Source of the DNA: Ruminococcus flavefaciens
GTDB lineage: Bacteria > Bacillota > Clostridia > Oscillospirales > Ruminococcaceae
Direction of reading: 5' to 3'
NCBI GenBank assembly: GCA_002350065.1
Contig: DEDQ01000034.1
Span: 107,805 to 115,042 of the forward strand
Length of the DNA: 7,238 nt
Shown: piece by piece, positions 1-5,170 of the stretch
How positions within the stretch are numbered: the stretch's first letter is position 1
Layout: every line of letters starts with the position of its first letter
The notes under the pieces: generated by a model
Seen by the model: the letters and a program-made list of their open reading frames with translations, nothing else
Database searches by the model: none
Told to the model about the DNA's origin: nothing
Made by a program: the position numbers and the translations under genes

Positions 1-1050
1 GACGAGATGATGAAGGTTTACATGGATGCTGCTGTAGGCGTAACTCCCGACAGACCTATCCTCATCGACCGCTTCCTCAACCACGCTACAGAGTGCGAGG
101 CTGACGCTATTTCCGACGGCACACACTGCTTCGTTCCCGCTGTTATGGAGCATATCGAGCTCGCAGGCGTACATTCGGGCGATTCTGCTTGTATCCTCCC
201 CTCGAAGAACCTCACAGAGAAGCAGGTCGCTACTATCAAGGAATATACCAAGAAGATAGCAGTCGAGATGAACGTTTGCGGACTTATGAATATGCAGTAC
301 GCTATCGAGGGCGACACAGTATACGTGCTCGAGGCTAATCCGCGTGCTTCAAGAACAGTTCCGCTCGTATCAAAGGTTTGCGACATCAACATGGTCAAGA
401 TCGCTACAGATATCATTACATCTTCACTCACCGGCAGACCTTCACCCGTTCCGGAGCTCAAGGACCGCAAGATAAACCACTACGGCGTCAAGGAAGCTGT
501 ATTCCCGTTCAATATGTTCCAGGAGGTAGACCCCGTCCTCGGACCTGAGATGCGCTCTACAGGCGAAGTTCTCGGTATTGCCAAGTCGTTCGGCGAGGCT
601 TACTACAAGGCTCAGGAGGCTACTAAGAATCCTCTCCCCGACGAGGGAACAGTTCTCCTCTCTGTATGCGACAGAGACAAGCCGGAGCTTCTCGAAATTG
701 CGAAGGGCTTCCACGAGGTAGGCTTCAATATACTCGCAACAGGCAAGAGCTTCGAGATGATTCAGGAGGCAGGTATCCCCTGCAAGCGTATCTTCAAGAT
801 ATACGAAGGACGTCCCAATATCGCGGACGAGATAGCAAACGGCGAGATACAGCTTATCGTTAATACTCCTGCCGGCAAGACAAGTGTATACGACGACAGC
901 TATATCCGTAAGGCGGCTATAAAGCACCGCGTAACATACATCACCACAATGGCTGCTGCAAAGGCAAGCGTTGAGGGAATCAAGGCTAAGAAGCAGAATG
1001 GATGCCTTGAGGTCAAGTCGCTGCAGGCTCACCACGGCGATATCGAATAA
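1..1050 (+). CDS. carB: Carbamoyl-phosphate synthase large subunit, C-terminal part (5'-truncated by window edge)
   Basis: The large subunit makes carbamoyl phosphate from bicarbonate, ammonia (supplied by the CarA glutaminase) and two ATP, feeding pyrimidine and arginine synthesis in the cytoplasm. The frame is open from base 1, giving 349 visible residues against about 1070 in the full protein, so this is roughly the last third. The first ~210 residues are the end of the second ATP-grasp half. They carry the MEHIE...GVHSGDS motif (about 50-62), the ATP/metal-binding EANPRASRTVP stretch (about 111-121) and GPEMRSTGEV (about 181-190). Residues ~215-332 form the MGS-like allosteric domain, with the ATGKS and NTP motifs at about 246-250 and 288-290. 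This domain binds nucleotide effectors in known enzymes. No frameshift or missing key residue is seen. A strong terminator 12 bases after the stop makes it the last gene of its transcript. Identification is firm; the true start lies outside the window. Confidence 0.97.
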   Translation, partial: DEMMKVYMDAAVGVTPDRPILIDRFLNHATECEADAISDGTHCFVPAVMEHIELAGVHSGDSACILPSKNLTEKQVATIKEYTKKIAVEMNVCGLMNMQYAIEGDTVYVLEANPRASRTVPLVSKVCDINMVKIATDIITSSLTGRPSPVPELKDRKINHYGVKEAVFPFNMFQEVDPVLGPEMRSTGEVLGIAKSFGEAYYKAQEATKNPLPDEGTVLLSVCDRDKPELLEIAKGFHEVGFNILATGKSFEMIQEAGIPCKRIFKIYEGRPNIADEIANGEIQLIVNTPAGKTSVYDDSYIRKAAIKHRVTYITTMAAAKASVEGIKAKKQNGCLEVKSLQAHHGDIE

Positions 1051-1061
1051 GAGCAAACCCA

Positions 1062-1092
1062 AGAGGCGCACATTGTGCGCCTCTGCATTTTA
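1062..1092 (+). terminator. Rho-independent terminator of carB
   Basis: A perfect 10-bp stem (AGAGGCGCAC at 1062-1071 pairing with GTGCGCCTCT at 1075-1084) with a three-base ATT loop is followed by GCATTTTAT. It starts 12 bases after the carB stop codon. The stem is GC-rich and strong; the T-tract is short and begins two bases after the stem. Confidence 0.85.
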
Positions 1093-1166
1093 TCAGCCAT
1101 AATACGAAAAAGACGGAGCAATGAACACAAACGCACATAAAAAAATTATATACCCAAGCTCTTTTG

Positions 1167-1195
1167 TTGAAATTCTGCCAATATTGTGGTATAAT
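1167..1195 (+). promoter_or_regulatory. Sigma-A-type promoter of the GGDEF gene
   Basis: TTGAAA at 1167-1172 and a perfect TATAAT at 1190-1195 are separated by exactly 17 bases. Transcription would start near 1202, giving a leader of about 60 bases before the ATG at 1263. It lies downstream of the carB terminator, so the cyclase gene should be transcribed on its own. Confidence 0.75.
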
Positions 1196-1210
1196 ATTAA
1201 AAATAGTTGT

Positions 1211-1226
1211 GCCTATATATATAGGC
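1211..1226. promoter_or_regulatory. Perfect palindrome in the leader of the GGDEF gene
   Basis: GCCTATATATATAGGC is a perfect 16-base palindrome lying about 10-25 bases after the predicted transcription start. It could be an operator for a dimeric repressor or a weak hairpin at the 5' end of the mRNA. No T-tract follows, so it is not a terminator. The role is inferred only from position and symmetry. Confidence 0.35.
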
Positions 1227-1262
1227 GGTTATAAATCGGCAATAGGTCAGGTGTGATATCTT

Positions 1263-3023
1263 ATGTGTGATAATGACGTAAAAATCTATAAGAAAAGTGA
1301 CGATACCGTCTCTTTTGCGCGCATTGCACTTGCTCTTGCAAGTGACTACAACAGTGTGTACTTGATAAGCACCAAGGACGACAGCTACATAGAATACTCT
1401 ATTTCTCCTGAGGATAGGACTCTCACAAAGGCTTCGTGGGGTGACGATTTTTACGCCGATGTTATACCTAACAGTCAGGCTCTTGTCTATCACGAGGACC
1501 TCAAATATTTCCAGTCTACATTCAGAAAAGAAAATGTTATTGCCGCACTCGAAAACGGCAAGTCGTTTTCGTTGCAGTATCGCCTTGTCATCGACAACAA
1601 ACCGCAGTATTACTACCTCAAGACTATTTTCGACAGCAGTTCTGCTTCAGAGTTCATAGTTATCGGAGTTCAGAACGTCGATGCGCAGGTCCGCCGCTTA
1701 AAGGCTGTAGAAGCCGAAAACGAGACCTACAGCTTCATTTCACGCGCTCTCGCGAGCCGTTATGAGGTCATCTACTACGTCGATACCGAAACGAATGAGT
1801 ATTTGGAATACAGCTCGAGCGAGGACTATTCAAAGCTCGGCACCAAGAAAAATGGCAGGGATTTCTTCAAGACCGCTGCCTCTGATATAAACAAATTCAT
1901 TTATCATGAGGACAGACGTCATCTGCTCTATTCAATAGACAAGGGCGTTATGATGAAAAATCTCGAAACAAGCGGATTTCTCTCCTATACGTATCGCCAG
2001 ACCCTCAATGACAGGCTCCAGTACGTAAGAATGGTCGTAGTCCGGCCGTATAAAGGCTCTAAAAACATCGTTATCGGAGTTCAGAACGTTGACGATCAGG
2101 TTCGCCGTGAACAGGTCATGGCTGAGGAAAGCGCTACATTCGGCGAGATAATCCGCGCTCTTGCAATGCGCTACGAGGTCATTTACTACGTTAACACCAT
2201 TACGGACGACTTCAAAGAGTACACTTCAAGTGAAAAATACGCAAAGCTGAACATCGGCGATACCGGTACGGACTTCTTCGGCGAGACTCAGCGTAATCTC
2301 AAACGCGATATCTATCCCGAGGATTATCCCATGATGGCGGAGTCCATGACTAAGACTACGCTGCTGAAAAATATCAGCGAAACAGGTTCGACCTCGCTCA
2401 ATTACCGCCTTATCCTCGACGGCAGACCGCAGTATGTAACGCTTTTCGCTATCCGTCCCAAGGAGGATTCCGAGCATATCATCATCGCCGTTGCGAACGT
2501 TGACGCTGCAAAACGCCGTGAAAACGCCTTCCGTGAGGCTCTCGGAAGCGCTATGGATCTCGCAAGCCGCGACGCTCTTACCCGTGTAAAGAACAAGCAC
2601 GCCTACGTTCAGGAGGAGGAAAAGCTCGACCAGCAGATATCCGAGGACATTAACCCCGAGTTTGCAGTCGTGGTCTGCGACATAAACGGTCTCAAAGCCG
2701 TCAACGATACTCAGGGACACCGCGCAGGCGATGAGTTTATTCAGACTGCCTGCAATATGATATGTCTCATATTCAAGCACAGTCCGGTATTCCGTATCGG
2801 CGGAGACGAATTTGCAGTTCTGCTGAAGGGGCACGATTTTGAGTGCCGCGATCAGCTTATGACTGAGCTTGACGATACTATGACAAGAAACCGTGCCGAA
2901 GGACGTGTTACGGTCGCGTTCGGTATTTCTGATTTCAACCGCGGAGTTGATATGCGAATGCAGGACGTTTTTGAACGCGCCGATGCTAAAATGTACACAT
3001 ATAAGAGAAAATTCAAGGAATAA
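1263..3023 (+). CDS. Soluble diguanylate cyclase-type protein: three tandem PAS-like modules plus GGDEF domain
   Basis: Predicted 586-residue cytoplasmic signalling protein that probably makes cyclic di-GMP from two GTP. Residues ~425-584 are a GGDEF domain. D473 begins the metal-binding DINGLK...ND stretch, GHRAGDEF follows at 485-492, and the catalytic signature RIGGDEF lies at 511-517, so the active site looks intact. The RxxD inhibitory site expected just before the signature is absent (FKHS at that place). The N-terminal part is three copies of a ~127-residue module (about 17-145, 157-282 and 293-419). Each copy has a (S/E)Y(S/T)(S/I)S-like segment, a Y(H/P)ED motif, a YR.....R/KPQY-like segment and the closing V.NVD....RR. 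A PAS-like sensor fold is inferred from repeat size and position directly before GGDEF. No membrane segment, signal peptide, EAL or HD-GYP domain is seen. The ATG at 1263 follows AGGTG at 1249-1253 with nine bases between; no better start exists. The ligand is unknown. Confidence 0.9.
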   Translation: MCDNDVKIYKKSDDTVSFARIALALASDYNSVYLISTKDDSYIEYSISPEDRTLTKASWGDDFYADVIPNSQALVYHEDLKYFQSTFRKENVIAALENGKSFSLQYRLVIDNKPQYYYLKTIFDSSSASEFIVIGVQNVDAQVRRLKAVEAENETYSFISRALASRYEVIYYVDTETNEYLEYSSSEDYSKLGTKKNGRDFFKTAASDINKFIYHEDRRHLLYSIDKGVMMKNLETSGFLSYTYRQTLNDRLQYVRMVVVRPYKGSKNIVIGVQNVDDQVRREQVMAEESATFGEIIRALAMRYEVIYYVNTITDDFKEYTSSEKYAKLNIGDTGTDFFGETQRNLKRDIYPEDYPMMAESMTKTTLLKNISETGSTSLNYRLILDGRPQYVTLFAIRPKEDSEHIIIAVANVDAAKRRENAFREALGSAMDLASRDALTRVKNKHAYVQEEEKLDQQISEDINPEFAVVVCDINGLKAVNDTQGHRAGDEFIQTACNMICLIFKHSPVFRIGGDEFAVLLKGHDFECRDQLMTELDDTMTRNRAEGRVTVAFGISDFNRGVDMRMQDVFERADAKMYTYKRKFKE

Positions 3024-3026
3024 AGA

Positions 3027-3054
3027 CAAAAGCGCCGCAAGGCGCTTTTGTTTT
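3027..3054 (+). terminator. Rho-independent terminator of the GGDEF gene
   Basis: Perfect 10-bp stem CAAAAGCGCC (3027-3036) / GGCGCTTTTG (3041-3050) with a GCAA tetraloop of the stable GNRA class, followed by TTTT. It begins four bases after the stop codon at 3021-3023. Confidence 0.88.
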
Positions 3055-3066
3055 GCGGTATATTGC

Positions 3067-3104
3067 AAAAAACCTCCCATGTATCCGTTTACATGGGAGG
3101 TTTT
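3067..3104 (-). terminator. Rho-independent terminator of the LysR gene (may also work on the plus strand)
   Basis: Perfect 15-bp stem (3069-3083 pairing with 3090-3104, core ACCTCCCATGTA) with a six-base loop. Read on the minus strand it ends in six consecutive T (3067-3072 complement) and starts five bases after the LysR stop. On the plus strand it is followed by GTTATC after four T in the stem, so it may back up the neighbouring terminator. The two hairpins insulate the convergent genes. Confidence 0.88.
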
Positions 3105-3108
3105 GTTA

Positions 3109-4065
3109 TCATTCGGGTCTTTTGTCGTACATATGCTGCTCGAAAGCTCTGTCGATGAATACATTGAGGAACTCGAGGAATTCCTTGATGAGGCGGTTGG
3201 TCTCGTTAGCCTTCTTGCAGATAACGAGGTCGCGCATCTTGATATTCGCGTATGAGCAGTTTTTGACAACAACGGCTGATTCCGGAGCAAACGCTGTATT
3301 GGGCATAGGTGATACCCACATATAGGCGTCTTTGAGTATGTCCATGAGAGCCATTTTACTTCCGCGGTCATATACGTGGAGAGTACGCTGCGGTGCATCT
3401 TCGTCAAATTCAGGATTTACGGAATTCTTGCCGAAGAGGTTCATCTCGTCGTCGCCGTGGAGTATCTGGATATACTTTTTGAGTTCCTCTATCGGAACGT
3501 CGTCGTATTTTGCGAGCGGGTGATCCTTGCGCATGAGCAGCTTCATAGTAAACTCGGTAACGGTACGGCAGCTGAGCTTGCGGCTCTTGAGCTGTTCTGC
3601 GTATACTCCGAGCTGGCTTGAAGGGATACGGATTATGCCGATATCGGATCTTCCGCTGCTTACATCGTCGATGACCTTATTGGAGGGTATCTCGATGAGG
3701 TGGATATTGAGCTTGTCCGAAGGATCAAGCGAATTTACCCAGACTCCGAGAGCGGCAGCCATATACGTGGATATGTTTGCCTCTATTCTGAGTGAGATGG
3801 TATCGTCGGCGCGATGTGAGTAATCTGACTCGAGACTGTGCATACTCTCGACTATCTCCTTAGCCCTTACGAGGAAGTCCTCTCCCTCGGGGGTAAGAAC
3901 CATACCGTTAGGAGTACGCCAGAAGATCTGAGTTCCTATCTCGGATTCGAGCTCTTTGAGTGCGATGCTTATATTAGGCTGAGCCTGATATAATTTCTTT
4001 GCGGCAGCAGTGATACTGCCTTCCTGTGCGATCGCGATAACATATTCTAACTGCTGCAGTTTCAT
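3109..4065 (-). CDS. LysR-family transcriptional regulator
   Basis: A 318-residue DNA-binding regulator of normal LysR length. Residues ~1-61 form the winged helix-turn-helix with the family pattern LEYVIAIAQEGSITAAAKKL...QPNISIALKELE and ending in the LTPEGE wing. Residues ~62-87 are the linker helix. Residues ~88-300 are the periplasmic-binding-protein-like effector domain, with GRSDIGIIRIP at 138-148 and MRKDHPLA at 178-185, both typical of the family. The ATG at 4065 is supported by GAGGA seven bases upstream (4073-4077 on the plus numbering). The gene is convergent with the GGDEF gene and lies in the same direction as the khpA operon behind it. Its own promoter indicates separate transcription. 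Classical LysR genes sit divergently from their target; here no divergent gene is present, so autoregulation or a distant target is likely. The effector cannot be told from sequence. Confidence 0.95.
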   Translation of the reverse strand: MKLQQLEYVIAIAQEGSITAAAKKLYQAQPNISIALKELESEIGTQIFWRTPNGMVLTPEGEDFLVRAKEIVESMHSLESDYSHRADDTISLRIEANISTYMAAALGVWVNSLDPSDKLNIHLIEIPSNKVIDDVSSGRSDIGIIRIPSSQLGVYAEQLKSRKLSCRTVTEFTMKLLMRKDHPLAKYDDVPIEELKKYIQILHGDDEMNLFGKNSVNPEFDEDAPQRTLHVYDRGSKMALMDILKDAYMWVSPMPNTAFAPESAVVVKNCSYANIKMRDLVICKKANETNRLIKEFLEFLNVFIDRAFEQHMYDKRPE

Positions 4066-4072
4066 AATTTCA

Positions 4073-4077
4073 TCCTC
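4073..4077 (-). promoter_or_regulatory. Ribosome binding site of the LysR gene
   Basis: On the minus strand GAGGA lies seven bases before the ATG at 4063-4065, which fixes the start of the regulator. Confidence 0.7.
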
Positions 4078-4111
4078 ATTTCTTAATATGGATTTGATAT
4101 ATCTGAATTAT

Positions 4112-4140
4112 ATTATATCATATATATATTCTATATTCAA
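4112..4140 (-). promoter_or_regulatory. Sigma-A-type promoter of the LysR gene
   Basis: On the minus strand TTGAAT (4135-4140) and a perfect TATAAT (4112-4117) are separated by exactly 17 bases. Transcription would start near 4105, about 40 bases before the ATG. The surrounding sequence is very AT-rich, so chance matches are easier here than elsewhere. Confidence 0.65.
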
Positions 4141-4172
4141 GTGTTAACACAAAAAATTCACAAAGTTTTGTG
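4141..4172. promoter_or_regulatory. Two palindromes directly upstream of the LysR promoter, candidate operators
   Basis: GTGTTAACAC (4141-4150) is a perfect 10-base palindrome abutting the -35 element of the minus-strand promoter. CACAAAGTTTTGTG (4159-4172) is an inverted repeat of six bases either side of a two-base centre. Both are placed where a regulator would contact polymerase, and LysR proteins often bind such dyads near their own promoter. The binding role is inferred from position only. Confidence 0.35.
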
Positions 4173-4203
4173 GAGATTGCCAATTCTGAGGTGATATACG
4201 GTC

Positions 4204-4284
4204 TATTATTTGTAAAAGAAAATCACAATTTAATGTCCGCAAAAAATCCGCCTTGCCAAAAGCGACTGTTCCGTATAAATAATA
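4204..4284. repeat. Imperfect inverted repeat between khpA and the LysR gene
   Basis: TATTATTTGTA (4204-4214) is matched in inverse orientation by TATAAATAATA (4274-4284), 10 of 11 positions, with a 59-base spacer. The arms are AT-rich, so this may be chance. Otherwise the 4173-4289 stretch shows no gene or RNA family that could be recognised. Confidence 0.2.
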
Positions 4285-4289
4285 ACGGT

Positions 4290-4310
4290 AAAAGCCACCT
4301 TTTCGGGCGG
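4290..4310 (-). terminator. Weak candidate terminator after khpA
   Basis: On the minus strand CCGCC (4306-4310) can pair with GGTGG (4295-4299, one G-T pair) around a six-base CGAAAA loop, followed by C and then TTTT (4290-4293). It begins eight bases after the khpA stop. The stem is only five pairs, so it is a weak call, but it stands where the operon would be expected to end. Confidence 0.45.
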
Positions 4311-4317
4311 ATAATTC

Positions 4318-4551
4318 TTATTCGATCGTAACAGATACCTTGAGGTCTTTTTTAGCTGCGCCGGCTCTCATGATAGTTCTGAGTGCCTTTGCAATTCTGC
4401 CCTGCTTGCCGATAACACGGCCCATATCGTCGGGAGCGACAGAGAGATGGAAAACGATAACGCCTTCAGCATCGGGCTCGTCCTCAACGATCTTTATAGC
4501 AGACTTGTCTTCAACAAGACCAGCAGCGATCGCATACAGTAAATCTTTCAT
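4318..4551 (-). CDS. khpA: KH-domain RNA-binding protein KhpA (YlqC family)
   Basis: A 77-residue single KH-domain protein, the normal family length. The RNA-contacting GxxG loop is GKQG at 48-51 within RVIGKQGRIAKALR. In Gram-positive bacteria KhpA pairs with KhpB (Jag/EloR) and binds RNA, affecting cell elongation and division; that is family knowledge, and no khpB is in the window. It is the last gene of the ylxM-ffh-rpsP operon, 72 bases after rpsP. The ATG at 4551 has a strong GGAGG seven bases upstream. Part of that site lies inside a 7-bp hairpin, which may tune translation. In many Bacillota rimM, trmD and rplS follow; here a non-coding gap and a LysR gene follow instead. Confidence 0.95.
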   Translation of the reverse strand: MKDLLYAIAAGLVEDKSAIKIVEDEPDAEGVIVFHLSVAPDDMGRVIGKQGRIAKALRTIMRAGAAKKDLKVSVTIE

Positions 4552-4558
4552 TGTGAAA

Positions 4559-4577
4559 CCTCCGAAAAGCTTTCGGA
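4559..4577 (-). promoter_or_regulatory. khpA ribosome binding site overlapping a hairpin
   Basis: On the minus strand TCCGAAA (4571-4577) pairs with TTTCGGA (4561-4567) around a three-base loop. The GGAGG ribosome binding site of khpA occupies 4559-4563, so its first three bases are in the 3' arm of the hairpin. Folding would partly mask the site and could lower or regulate khpA translation relative to rpsP. The pairing is seen; the regulatory effect is inferred. Confidence 0.4.
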
Positions 4578-4579
4578 AC

Positions 4580-4607
4580 AGAGGCAGAGACGATATGTCT
4601 CACCTCT
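4580..4607 (-). other. Intercistronic hairpin between rpsP and khpA
   Basis: GAGAC (4587-4591) pairs with GTCTC (4597-4601) around GATAT, extended after a small internal loop by AGAGG (4580-4584) with CCTCT (4603-4607). No T-tract follows, so it is not a typical terminator. It may mark an mRNA processing or stability boundary between the highly needed rpsP and khpA. Confidence 0.3.
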
Positions 4608-4623
4608 TCCTAAGCAAAGCTGA

Positions 4624-4866
4624 TTAAAGAATGCCTTCCTTCTTGAGGATAGCCTTAACAGTGTCAGTAGGCTGTGCACCCTTGCCGATCCACTCCTTAG
4701 CCTTATCAGCGTCGATCTTTACAACAGAGGGCTCCTTTGTGGGATCGTAGTAACCGATCTCCTCAACGAATCTGCCGTCTCTGGGGTATCTTGAATCAGC
4801 AACAACTACACGATAGAAAGGAGCCTTCTTAGCGCCCATTCTTCTGAGTCTGATCTTAACTGCCAT
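4624..4866 (-). CDS. rpsP: 30S ribosomal protein S16
   Basis: An 80-residue small-subunit protein needed for assembly of the 5' domain of 16S rRNA. It begins [19 protein letters not shown], the hallmark of bS16, and continues with [21 protein letters not shown] and the C-terminal QPTDTVK region, all typical. The chosen start is the ATG at 4866: GGAGG (4875-4879) lies eight bases before it. The GTG nine bases further upstream overlaps that site and would add three residues not found in the family. It lies in the ffh operon, 65 bases after the small membrane protein gene and 72 bases before khpA, in the usual ffh-rpsP-khpA direction apart from the inserted gene. Confidence 0.97.
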   Translation of the reverse strand: MAVKIRLRRMGAKKAPFYRVVVADSRYPRDGRFVEEIGYYDPTKEPSVVKIDADKAKEWIGKGAQPTDTVKAILKKEGIL

Positions 4867-4874
4867 TTTTTTCA

Positions 4875-4879
4875 CCTCC
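4875..4879 (-). promoter_or_regulatory. Ribosome binding site deciding the rpsP start
   Basis: GGAGG on the minus strand stands eight bases before the ATG at 4866 and overlaps the upstream GTG, so it supports the shorter S16 protein beginning MAVKIRL. Confidence 0.85.
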
Positions 4880-4931
4880 GTATAAGAAATTGTATATCAA
4901 GCGGCGGGAGACGTCGCATTGAAAGCGGTGT

Positions 4932-5162
4932 TTATGCAAGCAAAAGGTCAACGATATACGAGAGCAGTATAACTGCTGCTGCGATTATAGTTAGTATCGT
5001 CCGAAGCGGCTTGCTCGCTTCCGGATCGGGTATGAGCTTTTTCAGTACAAAGCCGGCGATGATAACTCCTAACGCTCCGGCGTAGAAGAGAATATTTCCG
5101 GCGAGAGTCTTATGATGATAGTGGCTGTGATGATACAGCGCTGCTGAATATGAACTAATCAT
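4932..5162 (-). CDS. Small histidine-rich protein with two membrane segments, unknown function
   Basis: A 76-residue protein not recognised as a named family. The N-terminus carries YHHSHYHHK (10-18), five histidines within seven residues, a possible metal-binding cluster. Two hydrophobic segments follow: about 20-40 (LAGNILFYAGALGVIIAGFVL) and about 55-76, joined by a short loop KKLIPDPEASKPLR. By the positive-inside rule the loop is cytoplasmic and both ends face outward, which is inference. The start ATG lies eight bases after the ffh stop. No good ribosome binding site is seen directly before it, and an in-frame TGA stands two codons upstream, so translation is probably coupled to ffh. 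It interrupts the usual ffh-rpsP pairing. A role linked to membrane targeting by the signal recognition particle is suggested only by position. The dense hydrophobic pattern, same strand and tight spacing argue for a real gene. Confidence 0.75.
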   Translation of the reverse strand: MISSYSAALYHHSHYHHKTLAGNILFYAGALGVIIAGFVLKKLIPDPEASKPLRTILTIIAAAVILLSYIVDLLLA

Positions 5163-5170
5163 ATCTCAGC

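Noticed and set aside
442..1071. A minus-strand open frame of 209 codons antisense to carB
   Set aside because: It runs through the conserved MGS-like domain of carB on the other strand, enters the carB terminator stem, and has no family features.
1121..1234. A 37-codon plus-strand frame starting MNTNAHKK in the gap after carB
   Set aside because: It overlaps the promoter and transcription start of the GGDEF gene, so it would not be made from that mRNA, and it shows no coding character.
1196..1262. Possible cyclic di-GMP riboswitch in the leader of the GGDEF gene
   Set aside because: The leader is only about 60 bases long and lacks the two-helix core with conserved GCAAA-type and tetraloop-receptor elements expected of the GEMM classes.
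2226..3407. A long minus-strand open frame (393 codons) across the GGDEF gene and the end of the LysR gene
   Set aside because: It lies antisense to a clear GGDEF domain, crosses two terminators and overlaps the LysR frame. Its sequence shows no recognisable domain and is dominated by Ser/Arg/Leu codons typical of antisense frames.
4873..4875. GTG start for rpsP, adding three residues
   Set aside because: The GTG overlaps the GGAGG ribosome binding site, and S16 proteins begin MAVKIRL.
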